Assembly: GCF_004138295.1 (NCBI RefSeq)
Contig: NZ_SCFM01000022.1
Coordinates: 1-40,298 of the forward strand
Reading direction: 5' to 3'
Length of the DNA stretch: 40,298 nucleotides
DNA from: Ectobacillus funiculus
GTDB lineage: Bacteria > Bacillota > Bacilli > Bacillales > Bacillaceae_G
The number at the start of each line of letters is the position of its first letter. Within the stretch, counting starts at the first letter, position 1. The notes under the pieces are model-generated. The model did no database searches and was not told the origin of the DNA. It saw only the letters and a program-made list of their open reading frames with translations. The position numbers were made by a program, and so were the translations under genes. Shown one piece after another: positions 24,379 through 33,808 of this stretch.

Positions 24379-25539
24379 TTATTTATTTTCAAGCAATTCC
24401 TTATTTGGAACACTTGTTGAATTTCTTATGATAAGCTCAGGCTCGTATACAATGGATTGTTGGGGAATGGCTTCTGAACTTTCTTTCTCTACAGCGGCAA
24501 CAATCCATTTCGCAGCTTCGATTCCCATTTGTGTTTTGGGATGGGCAACGGAAGTAAGCTTTACCTCAGAAGCCTCAGCTAGATAAGAGTCATCGTATCC
24601 GACAATAGAAATATCATCGGGAACTTTCAAATCTAAATCCCGAAGTAAATGGAGCACAGCTAAAGCAACCTGATCGTTATAACAAACAATTCCAGTAGGG
24701 GTTGTTTTAGGGGATACGAAAAGCTCCTTTAATTTTTCCAGCATACGCTCTAGTTCGTGTTTCCCCGTTGCATAGGTAATAATCATTTCAGGAAATAACG
24801 ATATGTTATTCTCTCTAAAAGCGCGTATAAAACCTTGCATACGATTGCTCCCCTGCAGGTCGTCAGCCTTAAAAAGACCAATAATTCTTTCATGGCCGAG
24901 CTTGATTAAATGCTCTGTTGCAATAAAGCCACCATTTTCGTCATTTACGATAATATGCGGCGGATTGAGCTGAGGATACACTTGATTGATCATTAAATAA
25001 GGAATGTGATTTTGCTCCAGCTCTAAATAATAGTTCATATTAGGATTGTAACTGCTGCTTTTCGTAGGCTCAACAATTAACCCGTCAATGTTTCTGCTTA
25101 GCATGGTTTGTAAACACTGCTTTTCTTTTTCGATATCATTATCTGTACAAGCAAAGCTTAAGGAATAGCCGTGGCTCGTCAAATAGGATTCGATACCCTT
25201 AATGATTGAAGGGAAAATATAGTCCGAAATATATGTGGTGATGACACCGATATTTTTTCCGTTCCCATTCGTAGGTTGTTGCTGTTCATTTTCTTGTATG
25301 TGTGGTTGGCCATTTTGCTGGATTTTGTTTGAACAAAATGTGCCAGCGCCTTGTTCTCTGTACAACCATCCTTGGTGCACCAGGTCACCCACAGCTTGAC
25401 GAATCGTGTGTCTGCTGACATTGAACATTTTTACAAGTTCATTTTCAGAATAAATCTTTTCTCCAGGCTTGACTTCACCGCTTGTGATCCATTCCTTTAT
25501 TGTTTCCTTTACCATATTGTATTTTGTTTGTTGCCCCAT
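24379..25539 (-). CDS. araR: arabinose operon repressor AraR
   Basis: This 386-aa repressor has an N-terminal GntR-type winged helix (about 5-72: YSENELVKMFNVSRHTIRQAVGDL, then GWLYREQGAGTF) joined to a C-terminal LacI/GalR-type sugar-binding domain (about 95-380: NIGVITTYISDYIFPSIIKG ... ISIVGYDDSYLAEA). That fusion is diagnostic of AraR, which leaves its operators when L-arabinose binds. AGTGGTGG precedes the ATG. It diverges from the ribulokinase gene. AraR-type boxes lie in its own promoter and in both ara promoters of this window. A truncated second copy lies at 16520-16727. Confidence 0.93.
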   Translation of the reverse strand: MGQQTKYNMVKETIKEWITSGEVKPGEKIYSENELVKMFNVSRHTIRQAVGDLVHQGWLYREQGAGTFCSNKIQQNGQPHIQENEQQQPTNGNGKNIGVITTYISDYIFPSIIKGIESYLTSHGYSLSFACTDNDIEKEKQCLQTMLSRNIDGLIVEPTKSSSYNPNMNYYLELEQNHIPYLMINQVYPQLNPPHIIVNDENGGFIATEHLIKLGHERIIGLFKADDLQGSNRMQGFIRAFRENNISLFPEMIITYATGKHELERMLEKLKELFVSPKTTPTGIVCYNDQVALAVLHLLRDLDLKVPDDISIVGYDDSYLAEASEVKLTSVAHPKTQMGIEAAKWIVAAVEKESSEAIPQQSIVYEPELIIRNSTSVPNKELLENK

Positions 25540-25575
25540 GCGACCACCACTTTCAACTTGTATGTGAACTGAATT

Positions 25576-25592
25576 ATTTATGCGTACAACTA
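25576..25592 (-). promoter_or_regulatory. AraR box in araR's own promoter
   Basis: ATTTATGCGTACAACTA has the CGTACAA core of the other boxes and lies 37 bp upstream of the araR start, next to TATAAT-like sequence on the minus strand. It is a likely site of self-repression. The same sequence remains beside the broken copy at about 16767-16784. Confidence 0.65.
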
Positions 25593-25712
25593 AAACTTTA
25601 TTATATACTATAGTAACAAAGAGTATAGAGTGGTGTAAATAGGATGTATTCAGATGCTACTTCCCTACGTTAACTTGATTGGGCATGCGTCAGAATCTTC
25701 AAGAAATTTTTA

Positions 25713-25848
25713 TTGAAAAAAACAAGAAAGATGGTAAAATCTAATTAATGTTATACGTACAAGTTAAGCTCAGCTCCATAAATAAATGCAAGTTATAATT
25801 ATAAATAATGGCGGTTATTTCTGTCATAACCTTCTATTTGTACGTATG
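25713..25848 (+). promoter_or_regulatory. ribulokinase promoter with two AraR boxes
   Basis: TTGAAA (25713-25718), 16-bp spacer and TAAAAT (25735-25740) form the promoter. Boxes ATGTTATACGTACAAGTTA (25748-25766) and TATTTGTACGTATGG (25835-25849) follow at the same relative positions as before araD. The leader from here to 26187 has no gene I can support. Confidence 0.72.
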
Positions 25849-26187
25849 GGTATTCTGGAATGAACTAGCTTTTTGATAAATTATGCATATCATTCGTATG
25901 ATTGGTAGTTGTATCCGCGTTTAACTCTAATGATAGGACGGTGAATAAGGAAAAATCTTCAATTGGTGTCGAGCCTTGAACACAGTCTGGAAAAGCGTTA
26001 CTGGTAGGGATAGAAAGAATGTAAGTTTTTGAGAGGGAACTCTTTCTTAGGATAAGGGAGTTTATATGATTCATTATCTAATGATAATCACAGGTACTGG
26101 AAGTGGGGTAGCAGGGGATCCCCTTGATAACTATCAGCGAGCTGAATCGTTACGCATAAACAAATATGATGATTGGAGGAAAATTAC

Positions 26188-27783
26188 ATGAGTCTTAATA
26201 TAAAAAATGCTATTCAAAGCGGCAAAACAATACTTGGTATTGAACTTGGTTCAACCCGAATTAAAGCAGTTCTCATTGGAGAAGATCATGCACCGATCGC
26301 ATCTGGTAGCCATGACTGGGAAAATAGCTATGTGAACAACATCTGGACATACAGCATCGAGGATATTTGGAAGGGCATACAAGACAGCTATCAAAGGATG
26401 ACCAACGATGTAAAACAGCAATATGGAATCACCTTACAAACAGTAGGAGCAATCGGTTTTAGTGGGATGATGCATGGCTATATGACTTTTGACAAAGATG
26501 GAGAGCTTCTGATGCCTTTTCGCACTTGGCGTAACAATATTACTGAACAATCTTCGAAAGTGCTAACAGAACTATTTAACTACCAAATTCCTCAAAGATG
26601 GAGCATTGCTCATCTGTATCAAGCGATCTTGAATCAGGAGGAACATATTGCTGATATTAGCTTCCAGACAACTCTAGCTGGTTATATCCATTGGAAACTG
26701 ACAGGACAGCAGGTTCTGGGAGTCGGGGAAGCGTCCGGTGTATTTCCAATTGATTTGAATACGAAGAACTATAATCAAACAATGATCAATCAATTCAATG
26801 AATTGATTACATCTAGTAATCTACCGTGGAAGCTTGAAGATATTTTGCCTAAGGTTTTGGTAGCGGGCGAAAATGCTGGTGTACTTACAGAAGAAGGAGC
26901 GAAGCTTCTGGATGTTACCGGAGAGCTGAAGGCTGGTATTCCACTTTGTCCGCCGGAGGGTGATGCAGGAACGGGTATGGTTGCAACAAACAGCGTAGCG
27001 AAGCGTACTGGTAATGTTTCTGCCGGAACTTCAGTATTTGCAATGGTTGTATTGGAAAAGGAACTGTCCAAAGTATATTCCGAGATTGACCTTGTTACCA
27101 CACCTGCTGGTAATCTGGTAGCTATGGCTCATTCCAACAACTGCTCCTCAGACCTGAATGCATGGGTCGGATTGTTTGATGAATTTTCAAAAGCAATGGG
27201 TATAGATGCTGACATGAATAAGTTGTATGGAACTTTATATAATTTGGCTCTTCAAGGAGATTCGGATTGCGGCGGCCTATTGGCTTACGGCTATCTTTCC
27301 GGTGAGCACATTACCCACTTTGAAGAAGGTCGTCCATTATTTGTCCGTTCATCAGATAGCAATTTCAACCTGGCTAATTTCGTGCGTGTCCATTTATTTA
27401 CAGCATTGGGCGCGCTGAAAATTGGTATGGATATTCTTCTCAAACAAGAAGAAGTGAAACTGGATGAAATTCTAGGCCACGGAGGTTTGTTTAAGACTAA
27501 AGATGTTGGACAGAGCATCATGGCTGCTGCTCTTAATGTTCCTGTTTCCGTTATGGAAACTGCCGGAGAAGGCGGAGCATGGGGTATCGCCCTGCTTGCA
27601 GCTTATATGATGAACAAAGCGGATAATGAAACGCTAGAGGAGTATTTAAGCCAGAAAGTATTTGCAGAAAAAGCTAGCATGGCTATGTCCCCTGACCCTA
27701 GGGATGTAGACGGCTTTGAACGATTTATGAAACGTTACACCGAGGGGCTTGCAATCGAAAGAGCGGCAATAGAAAGTCTGTAA
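26188..27783 (+). CDS. araB: L-ribulokinase, FGGY family (AraK-like)
   Basis: This 531-aa FGGY carbohydrate kinase has the N-terminal phosphate loop [16 protein letters not shown] (about 14-29), [14 protein letters not shown], and the C-terminal [10 protein letters not shown] and [14 protein letters not shown] motifs that form the ATP site. It would phosphorylate L-ribulose to L-ribulose 5-phosphate, the step between AraA and AraD. The sequence is unlike the classical B. subtilis or E. coli AraB and closer to the non-orthologous ribulokinases described in Clostridium (AraK). Position next to araR and its boxes supports the role. The ATG at 26188 follows GGAGGA; an ATG five codons earlier overlaps that site. 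Confidence 0.83.
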   Translation: MSLNIKNAIQSGKTILGIELGSTRIKAVLIGEDHAPIASGSHDWENSYVNNIWTYSIEDIWKGIQDSYQRMTNDVKQQYGITLQTVGAIGFSGMMHGYMTFDKDGELLMPFRTWRNNITEQSSKVLTELFNYQIPQRWSIAHLYQAILNQEEHIADISFQTTLAGYIHWKLTGQQVLGVGEASGVFPIDLNTKNYNQTMINQFNELITSSNLPWKLEDILPKVLVAGENAGVLTEEGAKLLDVTGELKAGIPLCPPEGDAGTGMVATNSVAKRTGNVSAGTSVFAMVVLEKELSKVYSEIDLVTTPAGNLVAMAHSNNCSSDLNAWVGLFDEFSKAMGIDADMNKLYGTLYNLALQGDSDCGGLLAYGYLSGEHITHFEEGRPLFVRSSDSNFNLANFVRVHLFTALGALKIGMDILLKQEEVKLDEILGHGGLFKTKDVGQSIMAAALNVPVSVMETAGEGGAWGIALLAAYMMNKADNETLEEYLSQKVFAEKASMAMSPDPRDVDGFERFMKRYTEGLAIERAAIESL

Positions 27784-27856
27784 TAAATATTTAGAAATGG
27801 ATTACTTAGCAACTCACTCAATAGGAGTATAAAAACAGTTTCAATACATCTAACTC

Positions 27857-27894
27857 AATCTACTCACTCTAACCTTTAGTGAGTAGATTTTTTA
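27857..27894 (+). terminator. terminator after ribulokinase
   Basis: AATCTACTCACT (27857-27868) pairs perfectly with AGTGAGTAGATT (27878-27889), followed by T residues. The stretch 27895-28093 beyond it has only short closed frames and nothing I recognise. Confidence 0.85.
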
Positions 27895-28093
27895 CACTTT
27901 AAGAAAGCAAAGCGTTTCGAACAGCCGAACAGGTCCTCTGTGGAGTGAAGGTGCTGCATATGCTGAAAAAAGGAAAACTCCAACAAAGGGTGAAGTCTGT
28001 CCAGAGTGAGATTGAATTCATACATAGCTTATTTGGAGTAGTATCATAATTCACAACTGACAAGGATATTGAAATTCTATGCTCTAACAAGTC

Positions 28094-28110
28094 ATATTTG
28101 CACCAGAACC
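28094..28110 (-). mobile_element. solo IS6-type end after the ROK gene
   Basis: ATATTTGCACCAGAACC abuts the stop codon of the ROK gene (TAA at 28111-28113 on the minus strand) and matches the outer part of the other IS6-type ends. Confidence 0.45.
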
Positions 28111-29235
28111 TTAAATTGCGTTCAAAAATGATTGAATAAATGGGATAGCAGCACCTATAGGAACTCCATTTTCAGGTGAACGGCTAATATGAATAAAGGG
28201 CTCATGGCTTGGAAATGCCGTTCTTTCATAAACTTTTTCATGAAGAATTTGAATATCTTTTTTCTTTAAATAAGAGGATATATGCCCGCCTAGAATAAAT
28301 TCTCTGTTAATGACAAGATGGATATTGTTGATCGAAAATGCTAAATGATCTAAAAAAGTATTCCATCTCTCCACATATGGAAGCGTTCCGGAACGCACCT
28401 GTTCGAAGAAAAAATCTAATGATTCTCCTTCTTCTAAGAGCGCATTAACTGAGCAATAGGTTTCCATGCAGCCCTTCTTTCCGCAGTAACAAGGAGAACC
28501 ATTTGGATCCATCGTCATATGTTCTACCGTACCGCTATGTCCTTCTTTTCCCATCTCAATTTGATCATTAATGATAATGGCTCCCCCAAGGTGCCTACCA
28601 ATGGACAGATAGATAGCATCTCCAATGTCATTTCTTACCCACAGCTCTGTTGTTGCTGCACACTTTGCATCATGTACAAAGATACAAGGGTACTTGAGAT
28701 ACTGTGAAAAAACACCAATCTCTAACCCTGTACAGTTTAATATTTTTCCGTACGTAATTTTTTGTCCATCAATTGATGTTAATGCTTGTACGGCAAACCC
28801 AATCCCAAGAACCTGCTCTTCTGTCACATCTAAGGACGAGATGAACGATTGTACAGCATCGCTTAACTCTTTGTAATAACTATCTGTATTGGAATAACTA
28901 AGCGACAATTCTGTTTGCTGGAAGGCCAAACCAAGTAAATCAATTGCTAAGATTCGAACAGTCTCTTTCTGAATTTCTACGCCAATACTAATACGGGCTT
29001 GAGGACATATGTCATAAGCAGTTGCGCGCCTGCCAACGGAAGATTCAAATTGTCCGCTCTTCTCAATTAGTTTTTTTTCCTCTAAGCGAACTAGATTTTG
29101 GGTTACAGTAGGTAAACTCAAGTGAAGTTGATTCGCAATTTCTTGTTTTGAAAGCTTTCCATTTTGATAAATGAGATGGTAAATCGCTGAGTAATTACTT
29201 TTTTTTATATCTTTAAATGTAATGCCCTGATCCAT
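28111..29235 (-). CDS. ROK-family transcriptional repressor
   Basis: This 374-aa regulator has an N-terminal winged helix (about 18-62: LSKQEIANQLHLSLPTVTQNL) and a C-terminal ROK domain with the zinc signature around CYCGKKGCMETY. This is the XylR/NagC layout, in which a sugar bound to the ROK domain releases DNA. It diverges from the SDR-kinase unit across 219 bp with TTTTATAAAAT-type sites near both genes, so it probably represses that unit and itself. The start at 29235 follows a modest AGGTATTTTC site. The inducer is most likely the pentitol or ketose of the pathway (inference). Confidence 0.87.
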   Translation of the reverse strand: MDQGITFKDIKKSNYSAIYHLIYQNGKLSKQEIANQLHLSLPTVTQNLVRLEEKKLIEKSGQFESSVGRRATAYDICPQARISIGVEIQKETVRILAIDLLGLAFQQTELSLSYSNTDSYYKELSDAVQSFISSLDVTEEQVLGIGFAVQALTSIDGQKITYGKILNCTGLEIGVFSQYLKYPCIFVHDAKCAATTELWVRNDIGDAIYLSIGRHLGGAIIINDQIEMGKEGHSGTVEHMTMDPNGSPCYCGKKGCMETYCSVNALLEEGESLDFFFEQVRSGTLPYVERWNTFLDHLAFSINNIHLVINREFILGGHISSYLKKKDIQILHEKVYERTAFPSHEPFIHISRSPENGVPIGAAIPFIQSFLNAI

Positions 29236-29255
29236 GAAAATACCTCATTATATAA

Positions 29256-29279
29256 AGTGGTTTTATAAAATTATTTCAC
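29256..29279. promoter_or_regulatory. ROK repressor operator, regulator side
   Basis: AGTGGTTTTATAAAATTATTTCAC is a palindrome-like site about 20 bp before the ROK start codon and resembles the site at 29401. It is the likely autoregulatory operator. Confidence 0.5.
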
Positions 29280-29364
29280 TTAATTCGGTTTAAATATATC
29301 ACACAAGATAAAGTAATAACAACTTTGGCAAGATGTATTTTGCCAATTTTAAGCTTTTTGAATG

Positions 29365-29438
29365 TTGACTAACAAAGAAGGAAGTTTTATTATGTGAGTA
29401 TATTTTATAAAATGATTTTACAAAATTAATTTATAAAA
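29365..29438 (+). promoter_or_regulatory. SDR-kinase promoter with operator
   Basis: TTGACT at 29365-29370, a 17-bp spacer and TATTAT at 29388-29393 form a good sigma-A promoter. Immediately downstream TTTTATAAAATGATTTTAC (29403-29421) and TTTATAAAAG (29430-29439) repeat the motif at 29256. A repressor there would block early transcription. Confidence 0.72.
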
Positions 29439-29454
29439 GGGGAGAGGATTACAC

Positions 29455-30231
29455 ATGGGAATTATTGAAAAAATGAGGTTGGATGGAAAGAAAATTTTTG
29501 TCACTGGCGGCGCAAGGGGAATTGGTAAAAGTGTTGCAACCGCTTTCGCTGAAGCAGGAGCAGATTTAGCGATTGTGGACTTGGATCTCGACGAAGCAAA
29601 AAAGACAGCTACAGAACTCGAAGAAAACAATGGAATTAAAGCGATTGCAATTAAAGCAGATGTCACAAAACAAGAAGATGTAGATGCGATGATCGAAGAA
29701 ATTTTGAATGTTTTTGGACGTTTAGATGTTGCCTTCTGTAATGCTGGAATCTGTATGAATATTCCAGCTGAGGAAATGACATATGACCAGTGGAAAAAAG
29801 TGATTGATATTAATCTTAATGGTGTATTTCTAACAGCACAAGCAGCCGGAAAGGTTATGTTAAAACAAGGTGGCGGTTCCATTATTAATACTGCATCCAT
29901 GTCAGGACATATTGTGAATGTGCCACAACCACAGTGCTCCTACAATGCTTCTAAAGCAGGTGTGATCCAGCTGACAAAATCGCTAGCAGTGGAATGGGCA
30001 ACAAGAAATGTACGCGTTAATTGCATCAGCCCAGGATATATCGGAACAGAACTTACCTTAAATTCTCCGAGCTTACAGCCTTTGATTGAACAATGGAACA
30101 AGGTGGCACCGCTTGGGAGAATGGGAAAACCTGAAGAACTTCAGTCCATTTGTGTCTATCTTGCAGGGGACACTAGCAGCTTTACGACAGGATCTGACTT
30201 TGTTATAGACGGTGCTTTTACTTGTATTTAA
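29455..30231 (+). CDS. SDR-family polyol dehydrogenase
   Basis: This 258-aa classical short-chain dehydrogenase has the cofactor motif TGGARGIG at 17-24, Asp42 at the end of the second strand (typical of NAD rather than NADP), CNAG at 95-98, and the catalytic Ser in NTASMSG (145-151), Tyr163 and Lys167 (YNASK). Overall it resembles D-arabinitol, xylitol and sorbose-type dehydrogenases. Encoded 42 bp ahead of a pentulose kinase and sharing a window with a polyol permease, it would oxidise a pentitol to a ketopentose. The exact polyol cannot be read from sequence. AGGGGAGAGG precedes the ATG. Confidence 0.82.
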   Translation: MGIIEKMRLDGKKIFVTGGARGIGKSVATAFAEAGADLAIVDLDLDEAKKTATELEENNGIKAIAIKADVTKQEDVDAMIEEILNVFGRLDVAFCNAGICMNIPAEEMTYDQWKKVIDINLNGVFLTAQAAGKVMLKQGGGSIINTASMSGHIVNVPQPQCSYNASKAGVIQLTKSLAVEWATRNVRVNCISPGYIGTELTLNSPSLQPLIEQWNKVAPLGRMGKPEELQSICVYLAGDTSSFTTGSDFVIDGAFTCI

Positions 30232-30273
30232 TAGATTGAAAGAATCTGACTTTTTTATAAAAGGAGACTATCA

Positions 30274-31803
30274 ATGAACTACTTACTTGGAACAGATATT
30301 GGAACATCTGGTACCAAAACGATTTTAATGGATACAGATGGCAATCTGATTGCTCAAGATTTACAGGAATATGATGTATTAACCCCAAAGCCTTTATGGG
30401 CCGAGCAGTGGCCGGATGTATGGCTGCATGCAGCGAAAACATCTATTAAAAATACGGTACAGAAATCAGGAATTCCATCAGAGAAAATTCGGGGGATAGC
30501 TATTAGCGGTCTGTATGGGGGTTCTGGAATTCCATTGGACAAAAACATGGAACCTGTCAGGCCGTGTATGATTTGGATGGACCGTAGAGCAGAGAAAGAA
30601 ACAAAGTGGGTCCTAGATCATATCGGAGAAGAAAGGCTTCTAGAAATTACCCATAATGGAGCTGACCCTTATTACGGCTATACAAAAATATTATGGATGA
30701 AAAATCATGAACCGGAAAACTGGAAAAAAACAAAGCTTTTTTTGCCGCCAAATGATTATGTCATTTATAAACTTACCGGAGAAATTGTCATTGATTATTC
30801 TTCTGCAGGAAATATCGGCGGTATTTTCGATATGAATAACAGAACCTGGTCTAAAGAAATGATGGAGGAAATGGGAATTCCTCTGTCGATGATGCCAGAA
30901 AAAATCGTTGAATCAACGGATATTGTTGGTGGATTGACAAAAGAAGTTGCAGCTGAGCTGGGGCTTTCTGAAGGAATGCCAGTGATCGCAAGTGGTATTG
31001 ACTGCGGTGCTGCCAATATCGGCCTTGGTGTATTTGAATCTGGTATTTATGCAGCGGCAATCGGAACTTCTATGTGCGCAGCATTAATTTCTGATAAACC
31101 AGTGAAAGGAAAGGGTTTGATTGTTTGGCCATATTTATATGATGCCAAAAGACTATCCTATTATTTTGCTGGTGGAGCTACAGCTGGAGCAATTGTGAAA
31201 TGGTTCCGGCAAACGATGTGTCAATTTGAAATCGAAGCGGAAAAAGCTGGCGGAAAAAATGCATATGATGTTTTAAATGAACAGGCAGCTAATATTCCGG
31301 TTGGAAGTGAAGGTCTGATTGTACTTCCTTACTTTATGGGAGAAAGAAGTCCTATTTGGGATTCAGATGCAAAAGGAACAATCGTTGGGCTTTCATTGGC
31401 GCATACAAAGGCCCATATGTACCGTGCATTTTTAGAAGCGGTTGCGTTTTCTTTAAGAGATGCGATGGAAGCGACCGGAGAAAATCTCGGCGAATATATC
31501 TTGCTTGCAGGTGGTGTGACAAAGTCAAAATTGTGGAGACAAATCTTTGCAGATGTTACTGGCTATCCAGTTGTTTGTCCAGTTCACGATGTAGAAGCGA
31601 ATATGGGGGATGTTATGCTTGCTGGCATTGGAACAGGTCTTCTATCCTATGAAGATGTGAAAGAGTGGCAAGTATTAGATGAAAAGATTATGCCAAATAA
31701 CGAGAATCATGAAAAATACAATGAATATTATAGTGTTTATAAATCTATATACAAAAATTTAAAGAATGATATGAAAACGCTGACAAACATTTCAGCAACA
31801 TAA
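30274..31803 (+). CDS. FGGY-family pentulose kinase, xylulokinase-like
   Basis: This 509-aa kinase has two actin-like halves. YLLGTDIGTSGTKTIL (3-18) is the N-terminal phosphate loop, ISGLYGGSGIPLD (about 77-89) the substrate-side loop, SGIDCGAANIGLGV the region with the catalytic Asp, and LLAGGVTKSKLWRQIFADV the C-terminal FGGY signature region. It would phosphorylate the ketose made by the SDR enzyme, for example D-xylulose or D-ribulose. AAAGGAG precedes the ATG and the SDR gene ends 42 bp upstream, so the two form one operon. Related kinases act on ribulose or erythritol. Confidence 0.87.
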   Translation: MNYLLGTDIGTSGTKTILMDTDGNLIAQDLQEYDVLTPKPLWAEQWPDVWLHAAKTSIKNTVQKSGIPSEKIRGIAISGLYGGSGIPLDKNMEPVRPCMIWMDRRAEKETKWVLDHIGEERLLEITHNGADPYYGYTKILWMKNHEPENWKKTKLFLPPNDYVIYKLTGEIVIDYSSAGNIGGIFDMNNRTWSKEMMEEMGIPLSMMPEKIVESTDIVGGLTKEVAAELGLSEGMPVIASGIDCGAANIGLGVFESGIYAAAIGTSMCAALISDKPVKGKGLIVWPYLYDAKRLSYYFAGGATAGAIVKWFRQTMCQFEIEAEKAGGKNAYDVLNEQAANIPVGSEGLIVLPYFMGERSPIWDSDAKGTIVGLSLAHTKAHMYRAFLEAVAFSLRDAMEATGENLGEYILLAGGVTKSKLWRQIFADVTGYPVVCPVHDVEANMGDVMLAGIGTGLLSYEDVKEWQVLDEKIMPNNENHEKYNEYYSVYKSIYKNLKNDMKTLTNISAT

Positions 31804-31829
31804 TTTATAGCGTATGCTTCAAAAAAATA

Positions 31830-32167
31830 ATCTGAAATTAAACAGATATGCGTTGCAAATGAATAAATGGAAAAAAGAACTGGATATGGGGCTGACGATC
31901 TAGCAGGAAACCTTGTATTTATATCGTGCAGTCGGTTTAGAAGGGAATACCATTGATTTTGATCTAAGTGAATCAAGAGATAAACAAGCAGTCAAGCGCC
32001 TTTTCAAGAAAACCTTGGCTGCTTCTCATATTTGTAAGCCTCGTGTTATAAACAGTAGACAAAAATCCCGCCTATTCTGTAGCGATTCAAGAGTGAAAAG
32101 AAGAGAACATATACATTCCTTTCATCATACTGTAATCATGCTGATTATTATTAATAATCTCTTATAA
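31830..32167 (+). pseudogene. IS6-family transposase remnant
   Basis: A frame at 31913-32060 reads LYLYRAVGLEGNTIDFDLSE, then DKQAVKRLFKKTLAASHICK and PRVIN. This closely resembles the catalytic core of IS6 (IS240-type) transposases (YLYRAVDSxGNTIDF, KPRVITVDKN). It is broken by a stop just upstream (KELDMGLTI then stop) and by a frameshift after PRVIN. Both ends are missing. It explains the many IS6-type terminal sequences in the window. Confidence 0.85.
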
Positions 32168-32179
32168 GCAAAACTATTT

Positions 32180-32221
32180 AAGAGTCGTATAGTGAATAAG
32201 TCTATGCGATTCTTATTTTTC
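32180..32221 (+). terminator. hairpin just before the solute-binding gene
   Basis: AAGAGTCGTATAG (32180-32192) pairs with CTATGCGATTCTT (32202-32214, with G-T pairs) and ATTTTT follows. It ends 23 bp before the next start codon, leaving no room for a promoter in between. It is either an attenuator of the next operon or the end of the upstream unit. Confidence 0.6.
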
Positions 32222-32243
32222 TAAAAAGGAGAATAGTAACGTT

Positions 32244-33767
32244 GTGAGAAGAGGATTTTGGGTGAAAAGTTATCCCTTTATAGTGATTGCAATCGTCTCG
32301 TTGCTTGTAGGAGGAGCGATAAATAGTTTCTTTTTATATAACGACGTTAAGATGAAGGATAAACCGAATAAAAAGCTAGCGACTCCGTTGTTTTTCGAAA
32401 AAGAAGTTAAGGACCTTCCAGAAATTCAGGAACCAGAGGGATTTGATTGGAGACAATTTGATGGAGTTACAATTAATATGATCACTGAAAATACGCCGCC
32501 TTCAATAGCTTTAGCAGCGAATATTTGGAGATTTGAGGCTGTAACAGGAATTAAGATCAATATGGAACTCGATAATTTGGGGACAGTTATTGAGAAGACA
32601 GGGCTTGATATGAATGCGGCAGCAGCCAAATATCAGATTATTTATGCCGATCCATACCAAATTCTTCCCCAGTATGATAAGGGATTTGTTGATTTACATA
32701 AGTTTAATGATGACCCTAAATTGCCGCATGTACCAGGAGGATTAGGAGATTTTATTCAAAATCAGCTTAACGTTGTCAGCTACATGGGCAATAAAGATAA
32801 GCTGTTAACATTGCCATATGATGCGTCTACAATGCTGCTTGCGTATAGAAAAGATGTGTTTGAAAAATACAAAGACAGCTTTATGGCGGAGCATGGGTAT
32901 GATTGGACGCCTGGTCCCAATCTGTCGTGGGATCAGTATTATGAAATTGGCAAGTGGATTAACGAGAAGGCTGCAAATGGCACTATTACTGAGGTAAAGT
33001 ATGGGATTGGGCATCAAGCAAAGCGTGGGGATTCCTTAATGAATGATTTTAGTAATATTCTTGCGGCTAATGGCGGTGATTATGTTGAGATGTCAAATAT
33101 TGAACAGGGGAAATCAGATGCTGTGCTGCAATCAGTTCGTTTTTATCGGAAGCTGATAAAAATAGCTGCACCGGAGAGTATTTCATGGGATTGGACACAG
33201 CTTGCAGATGCCTTTGCAAATGGGGATCTTGCAATGGCGCCCGAGTGGCATGATTTTTCTGCATTATTTGAGGATAAAACAAAATCCAATGTGTCCGGCA
33301 AGGTGGGTTGGGCTATCCTGCCAAAGGGAAAGAAGGGCTATGCCAATTCATTTGGCGGCACAGGATTGGCAATTAATAAATATGCGAGTGAGAAGGAGCA
33401 AAAGGCAGCATGGTTATTTCTTATATGGGCTACAGCACCGCAAACACAATATATGCTTTTGCAATCAACTACTGGTGGATCAACACCAACCCGTTATTCT
33501 GTGTATGCACTTCCTGACATCCAAAAAGACTTGCAGGATGGGACGCCGGATTCAAAAAAACTACCTAATTTACTACCAATGAAGGCTGCCTTTGAGGCTT
33601 GGAAAGATGAAAATACGTACGTACGACCAAAAATACCGCAGTGGCAGCAAGCAAATATGTTGATTTTTACTGAACTATCGAAAATGCTCTTAAATAAGCA
33701 AACTCCGGAAGAAACGGTACGAAGCATTGCTAGGAAAAGCAATGAAGCACTGGGTAAGAATGAGTAA
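32244..33767 (+). CDS. membrane-anchored sugar-binding protein (family 1 SBP)
   Basis: This 507-aa extracellular solute-binding protein has an uncleaved-looking N-terminal membrane segment (about 10-33, YPFIVIAIVSLLVGGAINSFF) without a lipobox cysteine, so it seems tethered by a helix rather than by lipid. The mature part has family 1 SBP features (FDGVTINMITENTP, AAAKYQIIYADPYQ, LPYDASTMLLAYRKDVFEKY, GDLAMAPEWHD, GTGLAINKYASEKEQKAAW) and resembles polyol/sugar SBPs. The start is GTG, 12 bases after AAGGAG. No ABC permease or ATPase follows. The next gene, 41 bp on, is a PTS regulator. A role in sensing, or in partnership with a distant permease, is inferred. Confidence 0.8.
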   Translation: MRRGFWVKSYPFIVIAIVSLLVGGAINSFFLYNDVKMKDKPNKKLATPLFFEKEVKDLPEIQEPEGFDWRQFDGVTINMITENTPPSIALAANIWRFEAVTGIKINMELDNLGTVIEKTGLDMNAAAAKYQIIYADPYQILPQYDKGFVDLHKFNDDPKLPHVPGGLGDFIQNQLNVVSYMGNKDKLLTLPYDASTMLLAYRKDVFEKYKDSFMAEHGYDWTPGPNLSWDQYYEIGKWINEKAANGTITEVKYGIGHQAKRGDSLMNDFSNILAANGGDYVEMSNIEQGKSDAVLQSVRFYRKLIKIAAPESISWDWTQLADAFANGDLAMAPEWHDFSALFEDKTKSNVSGKVGWAILPKGKKGYANSFGGTGLAINKYASEKEQKAAWLFLIWATAPQTQYMLLQSTTGGSTPTRYSVYALPDIQKDLQDGTPDSKKLPNLLPMKAAFEAWKDENTYVRPKIPQWQQANMLIFTELSKMLLNKQTPEETVRSIARKSNEALGKNE

Positions 33768-33808
33768 CAGGCCATGTTCATACTTGCAACGGGGAGGAGA
33801 ATGACACA

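Noticed and set aside
27895-28093. Possible gene fragment after the ribulokinase terminator
   Set aside because: Short frames read protein-like for a few residues (SRTGPLWSEGAAY) but are closed by stops and match no family I can name.
29418-29900. 160-codon open frame opposite the SDR gene
   Set aside because: It is antisense to a clear SDR gene with all catalytic motifs and has no ribosome site.
33202-33582. 126-codon frame inside the SBP gene
   Set aside because: Out-of-frame overlap with a well-supported family 1 SBP, low-complexity translation and no ribosome site.
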